Shown: positions 8,492 through 17,401, counted from the stretch's first letter. The stretch is 64,000 bases of DNA from Marinovum sp048263515 (GCF_048263515.1 NZ_JBLXEC010000001.1:372001-436000); one strand, 5' to 3'. Program-made: numbers and translations. The notes: generated by a model from the sequence alone, not told the origin.

Positions 8492-8884
8492 ATGTTTAGC
8501 GATCCCGAGAAACTGCGGCTCGTCGAGGCCATGCGCCGCACCGGCACCACCCGGCTGGAAATCGACTGTGGAGACGACAGCCTGACGCTCGCCCTGCCGG
8601 CAGGAGGCCAGCCCGCCATTGCAACTGCCGTCCAAGGCTCCGGGCCGGTCGCGGTGAAAAGCCCCGGCATGGGCCGCTTTGTCGCCTGTGGTCGCGATGA
8701 CGGATTGATCCCGGTTTCTACCGGAGATCGGATCAGCAAGGGGCAGGTGCTGGGCTACCTGGAGGTCGACGGCGCGCGCCTGCAAATCACGGCGCCTGAT
8801 GGCGGCATCCTGACGGACGGGCCCGAGGAGGGCCGGATCGCAGGCTACGGCGACCTGCTGTTCACGCTGGAGGCCGGGCGATGA
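8492..8884 (+). CDS. BCCP-like protein lacking the biotinylation lysine
   Basis: A 130-residue protein that aligns with BCCP: an N-terminal helix (DPEKLRLVEAMRRTGTTRLEI), a short linker, then a biotinyl-type beta-barrel starting VKSPGMGRF and GDRISKGQVLGYLE. Where BCCP has E-A-M-K-L-M, this protein reads E91-V-D-G94-A-R96, so the biotin lysine is glycine and the flanking methionines are gone. The rest of the domain is intact (DGGILTDG, GDLLFTLE). It is translated between pxpC and pxpA, with a 4-nt overlap into pxpA. It cannot be biotinylated at the usual site; a structural or regulatory subunit role is the likeliest reading. Confidence 0.8.
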   Translation: MFSDPEKLRLVEAMRRTGTTRLEIDCGDDSLTLALPAGGQPAIATAVQGSGPVAVKSPGMGRFVACGRDDGLIPVSTGDRISKGQVLGYLEVDGARLQITAPDGGILTDGPEEGRIAGYGDLLFTLEAGR

Positions 8885-9642
8885 AGATCGATATCAATTC
8901 CGACATGGGCGAGGGCTTTGGCCCCTATACGCTGGCCGACGATGCGGCGCTGATGGCGCAGATCAGCTCGGCCAATGTGGCCTGCGGCTATCACGCCGGA
9001 GATCCGCTGATCATGGATCGCACCGTCTGCCTGGCGCGGGATCACGGCGTCGATCTCGGCGCGCATGTAAGCTTTCCCGACCGGATGGGCTTTGGCCGCC
9101 GCAGGATGGACATCCCGCTGCCCGAGCTCGAGGCGCATGTGCTCTACCAGATCGGGGCGCTCGCCGGGTTTGCCCGCCGCGCCGGGCACCGCGTCAGCCA
9201 CATGAACCCGCATGGGGCGCTTGGAAACCTCGCAAGCGTCGACGCTGGCATCGCCGAGGCCGTGGCCGATGCCACACTGGCCTTTGATCCCGAGATCGCC
9301 TTCCTGGTGCTGCCCGGCAGTGCGCTCGAGACCGCCGCTCTGGCGCGGGGTGGCAAGGTGGTGCGGCTCTTTCTTGCCGATCGCGGTTACCTGCCCGACG
9401 GCCAGCTGGCGCCGCGTGGCACCCCGGGCGCTGTGATCGACGACGAGTCCCAGGTGGTGGCCCGGGTGCTCGGCGTGTTGCGCCGGCAGACACTGACCTG
9501 CGTGAGCGGCGAAGAGATCGCCATGCCGGTGCAGTCGGTGCTGGTACATTCCGACACCCCCGGCGCTGTGGGCCTGGCCCGCCGGCTGAAGCAGGAAATC
9601 ACCACCATCGGGGGCGAGATCGCGCCGCTGAGCGCGCAATAG
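8881..9642 (+). CDS. pxpA: 5-oxoprolinase subunit PxpA (LamB/YcsF family)
   Basis: LamB/YcsF family protein of 253 residues. It opens with the diagnostic INSDMGEGFGPY and continues with SSANVACGYHAGDP, GAHVSFPDRMGFGRRRMDIP and HMNPHGALGN. The C-terminal HSDTPGAV is also conserved. With PxpBC it performs ATP-dependent hydrolysis of 5-oxo-L-proline to L-glutamate. The ATG overlaps the preceding BCCP-like gene by 4 nt, so the carrier-like protein is embedded in the pxp operon. A 60-bp gap separates it from the SDR gene. Confidence 0.9.
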   Translation: MKIDINSDMGEGFGPYTLADDAALMAQISSANVACGYHAGDPLIMDRTVCLARDHGVDLGAHVSFPDRMGFGRRRMDIPLPELEAHVLYQIGALAGFARRAGHRVSHMNPHGALGNLASVDAGIAEAVADATLAFDPEIAFLVLPGSALETAALARGGKVVRLFLADRGYLPDGQLAPRGTPGAVIDDESQVVARVLGVLRRQTLTCVSGEEIAMPVQSVLVHSDTPGAVGLARRLKQEITTIGGEIAPLSAQ

Positions 9643-9702
9643 ACGACAGGCCACGGCAAAGCTGCCGGGCCGGACATTTCCAACAAGGACAGGAACAGAC
9701 GT

Positions 9703-10479
9703 ATGCCTTTCTCCGACTACAAGACCGCCCTCGTCACCGGAGCCTCCGGCGGCATGGGGCGCGGCATTGCCGAGCGCCTCGCCCGGAAGGGCCTGACAGT
9801 GCACGCTTTTGCGCGCAGCGCCGAAAAGCTCGAGGCGCTGGCGGCCGAGCATGACACCATCGTGGCGCATGCGGTCGACGTGACCGATCTCGACGCGGTG
9901 ACACGGGCGCTGGATGGTCTGGAGATCGACGTTCTGGTCAATTGTGCAGGCGTGTCACGCCCCGGCAGCCTTTTGCAGTCGGAGGCCTTCGACATCGACG
10001 AACAGATCGACGTGAACCTGCGCGCCTGCCTGCATCTGGCGCGGCTGCTTCTGCCGGGCATGATGGCGCGCGACAATGGCCATATCCTCAACATCACCTC
10101 GATGGCCGCACATTACGAATTCGGCGGCCACATCGCCTATCACGCCACCAAGGCGGCGATGCACACGGTCTCGCGCCAGCTGCGGGTCGACGCCTTCGGG
10201 CGTCGCGTGCGGGTGACCGAGATCAGCCCCGGCCGGGTCGAGACCGACATCTTTGCCCACGTCGAGAAGATCAGCCCCGAAGAGGCCAAGAAGAAATACT
10301 TCGAAGGCTTCGAGATGCCGCAGGTCTCCGACATTGCCGACGCCGTCGAATATGCCATCGGCACGCCGCAATACGTCAACATCGGGATGATCGAACTGCT
10401 GCCGATCCTGCAGGTGCCGGGCGGGCTTCGCACCGGCAAGCGGGTCGGCGACGAGGTCATCCTCACCGGCAACAAGTAG
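9703..10479 (+). CDS. SDR-family NADP-dependent 3-hydroxyacid/serine dehydrogenase-like protein
   Basis: Classical short-chain dehydrogenase of 258 residues: TGASGGMG cofactor loop, NCAG, catalytic Ser in ITSMA, and the YHATK Tyr/Lys pair. The C-terminal half (SPGRVETDIF, then DIADAVEYAIGTPQYVNI) resembles YdfG-type enzymes that oxidise serine, allo-threonine or 3-hydroxyacids. It follows pxpA in the same direction and precedes an aminotransferase, so it probably acts on a hydroxy amino acid or oxo acid in the same pathway. The substrate is not determined. Confidence 0.75.
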   Translation: MPFSDYKTALVTGASGGMGRGIAERLARKGLTVHAFARSAEKLEALAAEHDTIVAHAVDVTDLDAVTRALDGLEIDVLVNCAGVSRPGSLLQSEAFDIDEQIDVNLRACLHLARLLLPGMMARDNGHILNITSMAAHYEFGGHIAYHATKAAMHTVSRQLRVDAFGRRVRVTEISPGRVETDIFAHVEKISPEEAKKKYFEGFEMPQVSDIADAVEYAIGTPQYVNIGMIELLPILQVPGGLRTGKRVGDEVILTGNK

Positions 10480-10559
10480 CCGCCGTGCGCAGCGTCGGGC
10501 CGCGTGACGTCTGCGCCGGCCCGGCCATTCCAGATATTCGACGTCTCAGGGAGACCAGA

Positions 10560-11768
10560 GTGACCCATCAGAAATTAGCAACCCGCGTAACCTCGATCCG
10601 CGTTTCTCCCAGCGTTGCAGCGGCGCAGAAGGTCCGCGATCTCAAGGCCCAGGGCCGGGAGATCCTCAATCTGACCGTGGGAGAGCCCGATTTCGACACG
10701 CCAGACAGCATCAAGGCCGCCGGCGTGCAGGCGATTGCCGAGGGCGATACCAAATACACCCCGGTCAATGGCACCGACGCACTGCGCAAGGCGGTGCAGC
10801 ACGATTTCTCGACGCGTCTCGGGATCGATTGTGCGCTCGACCGAATTTGCGTCGGCAGCGGGGCGAAGCAAATCCTGTTCGTCGCCATGATGGCCACCGT
10901 GGAGGCGGGCACCGAAGTGATCGTGCCGGCGCCCTACTGGGTGTCCTATCCCGACATGGTGGTGGCCAACGGCGGCACCCCGGTGATCGTCCCCTGCGGC
11001 GAGGACGTGGGCTTCAAGCTGACGCCCGAGGCGCTGGAGGCGGCCATTACCGACAAGACCCGCTGGGTGATCCTGAATTCTCCCTCGAACCCCACCGGCG
11101 TGGCCTATACCGGCGACGAGCTGCGGGCTCTGGCCGCGGTGATCAGGCGCCATCCGCAGGTGCTGGTGATGTGCGACGAAATCTACGACCGCATCTGGTA
11201 CGCCGACTTCAGGACCGAGAGCATCCTCGGCGTTGCACCAGAGCTTGCGGAGCAGGCGCTGGTGGTCAATGGCGTGTCGAAATCATATGCCATGACAGGT
11301 TGGCGGATCGGATATGCTGCGGGACCGAAGTTTCTGATCGATGCCATCAACAAGCTGCAGTCGCAGATGTCCTCCTGCCCGTCGTCGATCAGTCAGGCCG
11401 CTGCCGCCGCTGCCCTGACCGGGCCGCAGGGCAGCGTCAACGCCACCGTCAAGGTCTACCGGCAACGCCGCGACCGGGCACATGAGCTGATCAATCAGAT
11501 CCCCGGGCTCAGCTGCTCGCTGCCTGACGGGGCCTTCTACCTCTATCCGAGCTGCGCCGGAGTGATCGGCAAGACCACGCCGGATGGCAAGCGGATCGAG
11601 AGCGACCTCGACTTCGTGCTCTACCTGCTGGAACAGGCCGGCGTCGCGTCGGTCCATGGCGGGGCCTATGGGCTCGAGCCCTATTTCCGGATCTCCACCG
11701 CAACCTCGATGGAGGTCATTGAAGCCGCCTGCCAGAAGATCGCCGAAGCAGTGGCTGGGCTCAGGTAA
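10560..11768 (+). CDS. Class I/II PLP-dependent aminotransferase (AspC-like)
   Basis: Fold-type I aminotransferase of 402 residues, close to alphaproteobacterial aspartate/prephenate aminotransferases. Visible features are LTVGEPDFDTP, KYTPVNGTDALR, NSPSNPTG, CDEIYDR, the PLP-lysine block SKSYAMTGWRIGY, and the C-terminal RIS arginine segment. The long upstream open frame overlaps the SDR gene in another frame. The GTG at 10560 follows AGGGAGA and gives the usual N-terminus. It is the last gene before a strong terminator at 11795. The amino donor is not specified by sequence. Confidence 0.85.
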   Translation: MTHQKLATRVTSIRVSPSVAAAQKVRDLKAQGREILNLTVGEPDFDTPDSIKAAGVQAIAEGDTKYTPVNGTDALRKAVQHDFSTRLGIDCALDRICVGSGAKQILFVAMMATVEAGTEVIVPAPYWVSYPDMVVANGGTPVIVPCGEDVGFKLTPEALEAAITDKTRWVILNSPSNPTGVAYTGDELRALAAVIRRHPQVLVMCDEIYDRIWYADFRTESILGVAPELAEQALVVNGVSKSYAMTGWRIGYAAGPKFLIDAINKLQSQMSSCPSSISQAAAAAALTGPQGSVNATVKVYRQRRDRAHELINQIPGLSCSLPDGAFYLYPSCAGVIGKTTPDGKRIESDLDFVLYLLEQAGVASVHGGAYGLEPYFRISTATSMEVIEAACQKIAEAVAGLR

Positions 11769-11794
11769 CACACGCTCTGCCACGGGTGAAATCA

Positions 11795-11835
11795 GGCGCC
11801 GGAGATCTGTTGCGACAGGTTTCCGGCGCCTTTTT
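11795..11835 (+). terminator. Rho-independent terminator after the aminotransferase
   Basis: A perfect 9-bp stem (GGCGCCGGA at 11795-11803, TCCGGCGCC at 11822-11830) with an 18-nt loop is followed at once by TTTTT. It ends the rightward pxp-aminotransferase transcript. Confidence 0.85.
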
Positions 11836-11882
11836 CGTCGCGGCCCGAAGCAACGTTGCAAGGGCCGGCCGCAACAGGCAAA

Positions 11883-11914
11883 GGCAAAGGCGGGCCGCGA
11901 AGCCCGCCTTTGCC
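11883..11914 (-). terminator. Hairpin ending the leftward ABC importer operon
   Basis: A perfect 13-bp inverted repeat (GGCAAAGGCGGGC at 11883-11895, GCCCGCCTTTGCC at 11902-11914) with a 6-nt loop lies 23 bp beyond the stop of the leftward ATPase gene. There is no long T tract, so it may act as a terminator or as a 3'-end stabiliser. Confidence 0.6.
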
Positions 11915-11937
11915 CGTTCACCGGCTTCGGATGTCCG

Positions 11938-12912
11938 TCAGTAGAGGTGGCACCCGACGCAGCGCTCAGCCTGGTGGTCTCGCAACGCCGGCGCCTCGGT
12001 CTTGCAGACATCGCCGATAATGCGATGGCACCGCGGGTGAAAGCTGCAGCCACTGGGCGGGGACAACGGCGACGGGACTTCGCCGCCGAGGATGATCTCG
12101 TCCCGCCTGACCCCCGGCGTGCTGGGCAGCGCGGCCGAGAGCAGCGCCTCGGTATAGGGATGGTTCGGGGTGTCGAACACGTCGTCGGTCGCGCCCATCT
12201 CGACGATGCTGCCGAGATACATCACCGCCACCCGGTCCGCGAGATAGCGCGTGGTTGCCAGGTCATGTGCGACCAGCAGGAAACTGACGCCATACTCCGC
12301 CTGCATGTCCTTCAGAAGGTTGATGATCTGCGACCGGATCGAGACGTCCAGACCCGAAACCGGCTCATCCAGAACCACCAGTTCGGGCCGCGAGACCATG
12401 GCGCTGGCAATGGCGATCCGCTGACGCTGTCCGCCGGAAAACTCATGCGGAAACTTGCGCGCATGGGCCGGACCAAGGCCAACGGCGTCAAGCGCCTCGT
12501 GCACCCGGCGGTCGATCTCGCCGGCGGTCAGTTTCTCGTTCACAACCAGCGGTTCCGCCACGAAATCCCGGATCCGGACCCGCGGGTTGATCGAGGACCA
12601 GGGGTCCTGGAACACCGCCTGCACCTTTGACCGGTAGCTGCGCAGACCGGCGCCGGATAGCTTGTGGATATCCTCACCGGCAAAACGCACCGAGCCATGG
12701 GTCGGATCCTGCAGCAGCAGCAACAGCCGGGTCGTGGTGGTCTTGCCGCAGCCGGATTCTCCCACAAGCGCAAGGGTCTCGCCCTTGGCGATCTGGAAGT
12801 TCAGCCGGTCGACGGCCCGCACGGTGCGGGTCTCGGACCGCATCATCCCGGCGCGTATGCGAAAATGCTTCGACAGGTCGCGGGCCTCGAGAATTGGGGT
12901 GTCGGACGTCAT
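11938..12912 (-). CDS. dppF: Dipeptide/oligopeptide-type ABC transporter ATP-binding protein (DppF/OppF-like)
   Basis: ABC ATPase of 324 residues with Walker A GESGCGKTT, Q-loop VFQDPWSSINP, signature FSGGQRQRIAIA, Walker B LVVLDEP and the switch histidine VAHDL. The C-terminal oligopeptide-transporter extension has a cysteine set (CSFHPRC, then VC and RCVGCHLY) like that proposed to hold an Fe-S site in OppD/DppD-type ATPases. It overlaps the upstream ATPase gene by 4 nt and is last in the five-gene operon. Confidence 0.87.
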   Translation of the reverse strand: MTSDTPILEARDLSKHFRIRAGMMRSETRTVRAVDRLNFQIAKGETLALVGESGCGKTTTTRLLLLLQDPTHGSVRFAGEDIHKLSGAGLRSYRSKVQAVFQDPWSSINPRVRIRDFVAEPLVVNEKLTAGEIDRRVHEALDAVGLGPAHARKFPHEFSGGQRQRIAIASAMVSRPELVVLDEPVSGLDVSIRSQIINLLKDMQAEYGVSFLLVAHDLATTRYLADRVAVMYLGSIVEMGATDDVFDTPNHPYTEALLSAALPSTPGVRRDEIILGGEVPSPLSPPSGCSFHPRCHRIIGDVCKTEAPALRDHQAERCVGCHLY

Positions 12913-13898
12913 TCTACGGCCCTCCAGCAGCTAGTGGTGTGATCGCCGGAGGCATCGGCCGCCACGGTCGGCGGTGCCTCGGCGCGGCAGCGTGCATCAG
13001 CGTAGTCGCAGCGCGGGGCAAAGGGGCAACCGGTGATCTGATCGGTAGGGGCAGGCGGCTGGCCCGGAATGGTGGTCAGCCGACCCTGCTGGCCATGCAG
13101 GCTGGGAACCGCGGCGATCAGCGCCTCGGTATAGGGATGCGCGGGAGCAGCGAAGATCTTGGCAACCGGTCCGGATTCGACGATCCGGCCGGAATACATC
13201 ACGATCACCCGGTGGCAGAGATTGGCGACGATGCCGAAATCATGGGTAATGAACAGGATCGCCATTCCGGTTTCTTCCTGCAGCTCCTTGAGAAGCCTCA
13301 GGTATTGCGCCTGTACCGTGACATCGAGCGAGGTTGTCGGCTCATCGGCAATGATCACCTTTGGCCGGCAGGAAATGGCGATGGCCCCGACCACGCGCTG
13401 GCGCATGCCGCCGCTCATTTCGCCGGGGTAGGCATCCACCCGGTGCTCCGGCGCGGCGACCTTGACCCGTCTCAGCGCCTCGATGGTGCGCTCGCGCAGG
13501 GTCTTGCGGGGCCCGGGCGCATGCAGCTTCAGCGCCTCGGCGATCTGGCTGCCGACGGTGAAGGCCGGGTTGAGCGAGGTCTGCGGGTCCTGCAGGATCA
13601 TCGAGATCTCGGCCCCGCGCACCTGCCGCATCTCCTTTTCGCTGAGCGAGAGCAGCTCTCGCCCGTCCAGCTTGACGCTGCCGCCGCGGATCCGCGCGGC
13701 ATGTTTCGGCAAGAGCCGCATCAGCGACATTGCCGTCATCGATTTACCAGAGCCGGATTCACCGACGATGCCCAGGGTCTCTCCTGCCTGAACCGAGAAG
13801 CTGTGATCGTTGACCGGAAAGAAGCTGCCGGCCTTGGTCGTGACTTCGACCTTGAGGTTCCTGACGTCCAGCAGGGCGCCTGTGTCGGGTGAGTTCAT
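12909..13898 (-). CDS. dppD: Dipeptide/oligopeptide-type ABC transporter ATP-binding protein (DppD/OppD-like)
   Basis: ABC ATPase of 329 residues: Walker A GESGSGKS, Q-loop ILQDPQTSLNP, signature MSGGMRQRVVGA, Walker B VIIADEPTTSLDV, H-loop ITHDF, and the family extension HPYTEALIAAVPS with GCPFAPRC. It pairs with the next ATPase gene to energise a DppB/DppC permease. The neighbouring permease gene ends at 13900, so spacing is close to zero. Confidence 0.87.
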   Translation of the reverse strand: MNSPDTGALLDVRNLKVEVTTKAGSFFPVNDHSFSVQAGETLGIVGESGSGKSMTAMSLMRLLPKHAARIRGGSVKLDGRELLSLSEKEMRQVRGAEISMILQDPQTSLNPAFTVGSQIAEALKLHAPGPRKTLRERTIEALRRVKVAAPEHRVDAYPGEMSGGMRQRVVGAIAISCRPKVIIADEPTTSLDVTVQAQYLRLLKELQEETGMAILFITHDFGIVANLCHRVIVMYSGRIVESGPVAKIFAAPAHPYTEALIAAVPSLHGQQGRLTTIPGQPPAPTDQITGCPFAPRCDYADARCRAEAPPTVAADASGDHTTSCWRAVE

Positions 13899-13899
13899 G

Positions 13900-14793
13900 T
13901 CAAACCTGCCTTAGTCTGGGGTCGAGCGTGTCGCGAAGCCAGTCGCCGATCATGTTGACCGAGAGCACGGTCAGCATGATGGCGAGGCCGGGAAAGAAGG
14001 CGATCCACCAATCGGTCGCAATGAAATCCCGCCCATCCGACACCAGCAGGCCCCAGGTCGGCGTCGGCCGCGGAATGCCGATGCCGAGAAAGCTGAGCGA
14101 GGCATCCAGCATGATCGCGATGCCCACCTGAAGCGTCGCGAGAACGACGATGGTATTGGTGACATTCGGCAGGATGTGACGGAACAGGATCCGGACATGC
14201 GAAGCGCCGGCCACCCGCGATCTGGCGACGAAATCGGCATTGCGCAGCAGCAGGACCTCGGCCCGCACCTGCCGGGCGAAATAGGCCCAGAGCGCAAAGC
14301 CCACGACGATCACCACCGACAGGAAGCTCGCGCCGAGCGCCGCCGCCAGGGCCAGTGCCAGCAGCATCGCCGGCAGCGCCAGCGAGATGTCGACCAGCCG
14401 CATCACCAGTCCGTCGAACCACCCGCGCACATAGCCTGCAATCAGCCCCAGGGTGGTGCCGACGACGACCCCCACCGCGATGCCGATCATCGAGACGGCC
14501 AGTACGTACCAGGCGCCATGCACGATCCGGCTGTAGATGTCGCGGCCCAGCCGGTCGGTGCCCAGCGGGTACTCCCAGTCGCCGCCGAAACCCACCGGCG
14601 GCTGCAACCGCGCCTTGAGGTTGGGGACGTAGGGATCATGCAGGGCGAGCCAGTCGGCAAAAAGAGCCGGAATGATGAAGACGGTCAGAAGCACCGCCAT
14701 TGGCAGGAGTGGCAGCGCGCGGAGCTTGCGGCCAAGCCCGCGGCCGCGGCCCTCGGACGGGCTGGTCCGCGGAAGTGAAGAGACCTCAACCAT
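13900..14793 (-). CDS. dppC: Dipeptide-type ABC transporter permease (DppC-like)
   Basis: Inner-membrane permease of about 297 residues with one N-terminal transmembrane helix, the family segment HPLGTDRLGRDIYSR-like (YPLGTDRLGRDIYSR), and five further helices with the EAA-type loop RVAGASHVRILFRHILPN. The frame is open to an ATG at 14820, but the ATG at 14793 has GAGGA upstream and overlaps the dppB stop by 8 nt, which fits coupling. It forms the channel with DppB. Confidence 0.84.
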   Translation of the reverse strand: MVEVSSLPRTSPSEGRGRGLGRKLRALPLLPMAVLLTVFIIPALFADWLALHDPYVPNLKARLQPPVGFGGDWEYPLGTDRLGRDIYSRIVHGAWYVLAVSMIGIAVGVVVGTTLGLIAGYVRGWFDGLVMRLVDISLALPAMLLALALAAALGASFLSVVIVVGFALWAYFARQVRAEVLLLRNADFVARSRVAGASHVRILFRHILPNVTNTIVVLATLQVGIAIMLDASLSFLGIGIPRPTPTWGLLVSDGRDFIATDWWIAFFPGLAIMLTVLSVNMIGDWLRDTLDPRLRQV

Positions 14794-15706
14794 GACGGAT
14801 CCTCGGATTGACGACGACATAGAGCAGGTCGACGAAAAGGTTGGAGAGCATGTAGATCACCGCGTAGGCGATGATGACGGCCTGAACGACGGGGAAGTCC
14901 CGACCGCGGATCGCCTCGATCGCGACCCAGCCCATGCCGGGATAGGAATAGACGGATTCGATCACCACCGAGCCGGTCAGGATCGAGGCGGCGAGGATGC
15001 CGAAATAGGTCAGCGGCACCACCGCGGCATTGCGCAATGCGTGCTTGAACACGACAACCCATTCAGAGACACCCTTGACCCGGGCGAGCTTGATGTACTC
15101 GGCGTCCAGCACCTCGAGCATGGCAGAGCGGGTCAGCCGAGCCAGCGCCGAGATCTGGAACCAGGCAATGGCGATCGCCGGCAGGATCAGGTGGGCAAAG
15201 CCGCCGATCCCCGAGGTCGGCAGCCAGCCCAGCCAGACCGAGAACACCCAGATCAGCACGATGCCGAGCCAGAAGTTGGGCATCGACTGTCCCAGAAGCG
15301 CGAAACCCTGCGCGCCCTTGTCGATCAGCGATCCCTTGTAGACGGCGGCGGCGATGCCCAGCGGCAGCGCGATCACCAGGGTGATCAGGATCGACAGCCC
15401 GCCAAGTTTCAGCGTCGCCGGCATCCGGTCGATGACAAAGCCCATGGCGCTTTCGCCGGGCCATTTCAGCGAGATGCCGAAATCGCCCTGAACGGCATTG
15501 CCGAGAAAGGTGAGGTATTGCTTCCACAAAGGCTGATCGAGGCCCCACTCCCGGATGAACAGATCGATCTGCTCCTGGGTGGCGTCATCCGGCAGAAGCG
15601 CATCCACCGGGCTGCCCGACAGCTGTGAGAGCGAGAAGACGATCATCGTGATGATCAGTAGCGCAAAGAGGCTGGAGGACACTCTCAGCAGGAGATAGCG
15701 CAGCAT
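14786..15706 (-). CDS. dppB: Dipeptide-type ABC transporter permease (DppB-like)
   Basis: Inner-membrane permease of 306 residues. The N-terminal helix MLRYLLLRVSSSLFALLIIT and the segment WGLDQPLWKQYLTFLGNAVQGDFG are typical of DppB/OppB. The cytoplasmic EAA loop (IKLARVKGVSEWVVVFKHALRN) is present, with about six transmembrane helices in all. It overlaps dppC by 8 nt and lies 69 bp after the binding-protein gene, across a strong hairpin. Confidence 0.87.
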   Translation of the reverse strand: MLRYLLLRVSSSLFALLIITMIVFSLSQLSGSPVDALLPDDATQEQIDLFIREWGLDQPLWKQYLTFLGNAVQGDFGISLKWPGESAMGFVIDRMPATLKLGGLSILITLVIALPLGIAAAVYKGSLIDKGAQGFALLGQSMPNFWLGIVLIWVFSVWLGWLPTSGIGGFAHLILPAIAIAWFQISALARLTRSAMLEVLDAEYIKLARVKGVSEWVVVFKHALRNAAVVPLTYFGILAASILTGSVVIESVYSYPGMGWVAIEAIRGRDFPVVQAVIIAYAVIYMLSNLFVDLLYVVVNPRIRHG

Positions 15707-15727
15707 TATCTGGTTCCTTGCAATGCA

Positions 15728-15761
15728 TCAGGGTGAGACCCGGGAGGAGGTCTCACCCTGA
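15728..15761 (-). promoter_or_regulatory. Intercistronic hairpin between binding-protein and permease genes
   Basis: A perfect 13-bp stem (TCAGGGTGAGACC at 15728-15740, GGTCTCACCCTGA at 15749-15761) with an 8-nt loop and no T tract. Placed right after the binding-protein gene, it probably stabilises that part of the mRNA or partly terminates, giving more binding protein than permease. Confidence 0.7.
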
Positions 15762-15775
15762 GCCGCCCGAGAGCG

Positions 15776-17401
15776 TTACTTCAGGTCGATCAGTTCAAAG
15801 TGGCTCAGGCCGGAAGAGGTCGATCCCGGAAAGGTCCAGCCCTCGACAAGATCGCTGTTGACCACGACCGAGGCCGGAACGGTGGCCATCGGCAGATGCG
15901 CGTAGCTGTCGAAGATGCGGGTGAACATCTGTTCCAGCATCGCGTCGCGCGTCTCGGGATCGGTCTCCGCCACCAGATCGGCACCCAGCTTGTTGAGCTC
16001 GGGGTCACCCACGTCGAGATGCGGGCTGGCCTCGGAGGTAAAGAAGATCTGCACGCCGAGGGCGCTGGGCCGGACCGGGGCATTGCGCATCGGCGTGACG
16101 AAATCCGCCGAGAAGCCGCGGATCGCGGTGTTGCCGGTGGCCCAGTCCTGTTCGCGCATCTCGGTCTGGATGCCGGCGATGTCGAAATAGGCCTGCACCA
16201 GTTCGGCCATCTGGGCGAACTCGGGATTGCCGGCGAGGCTTGTCACGACCAGCGGGATCTTCGGGTTCTCGAACTTGTCGGGATAGCCCGCCTCGGCCAG
16301 CAATTCCGCCACCCGCTCGGGATCATAGCCGTAAGCCTCGTCAAAGCGCGCTTCGAGGTCTTCGGAATAGCCGGGGAAGCGCGGGTCCATGGTGTAGACC
16401 GGCAGCTTGCGCACGCCTTCACCGTAAAGCGCCTCGAGAATGGCGTCGCGATCAAGCGCGCGGTTCATCGCCTCGCGCACCCGCTGGTCGGCCCAGGCGT
16501 AGCTGCGGGCATCGCGGTTCTCTTCTGCCTCGGGGTTCAGGAACTGGCCGGTAAAGAGCATGGTGGTCTGCATGGCACCTTCGCTCGAGACCAGCACCGT
16601 CTGGCCGGCTTCGGCGGCGTCGTCCTGCAGATCGCGGGGCAGGGTGACCGCATGGGCCTCGCCGGCCGAGAGCATGGCGAGGCGTGTGGACGGCTCGCTC
16701 ACCCAGCGGAATTCCAGCTGGTCATACGCCGGGCTGGCGCCGCTCCAGTGATCTTCCACGGCGCTGAAGGTGACCGACTGGCCGGTTTCGCGTCCCTCGT
16801 ACTTGAACGGGCCCGAACCGGCCGGGGCGGTTTCATAGCCTTCGAGCCCCTCGGCGTCGAACTGAGCCTTGCTGTAGATCGCCAGCGAGCCGCGGCCGGC
16901 GTGGGAGAACAGGAAGTCCGGCTCGGGCGAGGGAATGTCGAAGCGCACGGTGTGATCGTCCAGCGCGGTCACCGTGATCTCGCGGAACTTGCTGATACCG
17001 CTCAGCTTGGCGTCATCGCCGATATGCAGGTTGAAACTGTGCACCACGTCCGCCGCGGTGACCGGGCCCCAATCGTCGTTGAAACGTGCCTCGGGATGCA
17101 GGCGGAAGGTCCAGGAGGTGAAATCCTCGTTGTGCTCCCAGCTCTCGGCCAACTGGCTGTTGTCGTATTTGCCGGTTTCCGGGTTCTGGCCCACCAGCGT
17201 CTGCAGCGACGGCAGGATGAAGGCGCCCGTGGTGGTCCAGTAGAGGTTTGAATCGGCGCCGAGCGGGCTGACCGCCACGACGACCGTCTCCTGTGCCCGG
17301 GCACCGCCGGCCACCGCACCGCTCAGGATGGTGCCGGCGAGCAACGCCGCGGTGACAGCCCGCGTCGCGCCCCGTGTCAGATGTGAAAGTGTCAAAGTCA
17401 T
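15776..17401 (-). CDS. ABC transporter substrate-binding protein, family 5 (peptide/nickel/opine type)
   Basis: Periplasmic SBP_bac_5 protein of 541 residues from the ATG at 17401. A Sec signal peptide ends around GARAQE. The mature part shows the family blocks LAESWEHNEDFTSWTFRLHPEARFNDDWGPVTAADVVHSF and VREAMNRALDRDAILEALYGEG. An upstream in-frame start would place charged residues before the signal peptide and is rejected. It is first in the five-gene importer operon. Ligand could be a peptide, opine or glycoside; the sequence does not say. Confidence 0.87.
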   Translation of the reverse strand: MTLTLSHLTRGATRAVTAALLAGTILSGAVAGGARAQETVVVAVSPLGADSNLYWTTTGAFILPSLQTLVGQNPETGKYDNSQLAESWEHNEDFTSWTFRLHPEARFNDDWGPVTAADVVHSFNLHIGDDAKLSGISKFREITVTALDDHTVRFDIPSPEPDFLFSHAGRGSLAIYSKAQFDAEGLEGYETAPAGSGPFKYEGRETGQSVTFSAVEDHWSGASPAYDQLEFRWVSEPSTRLAMLSAGEAHAVTLPRDLQDDAAEAGQTVLVSSEGAMQTTMLFTGQFLNPEAEENRDARSYAWADQRVREAMNRALDRDAILEALYGEGVRKLPVYTMDPRFPGYSEDLEARFDEAYGYDPERVAELLAEAGYPDKFENPKIPLVVTSLAGNPEFAQMAELVQAYFDIAGIQTEMREQDWATGNTAIRGFSADFVTPMRNAPVRPSALGVQIFFTSEASPHLDVGDPELNKLGADLVAETDPETRDAMLEQMFTRIFDSYAHLPMATVPASVVVNSDLVEGWTFPGSTSSGLSHFELIDLK

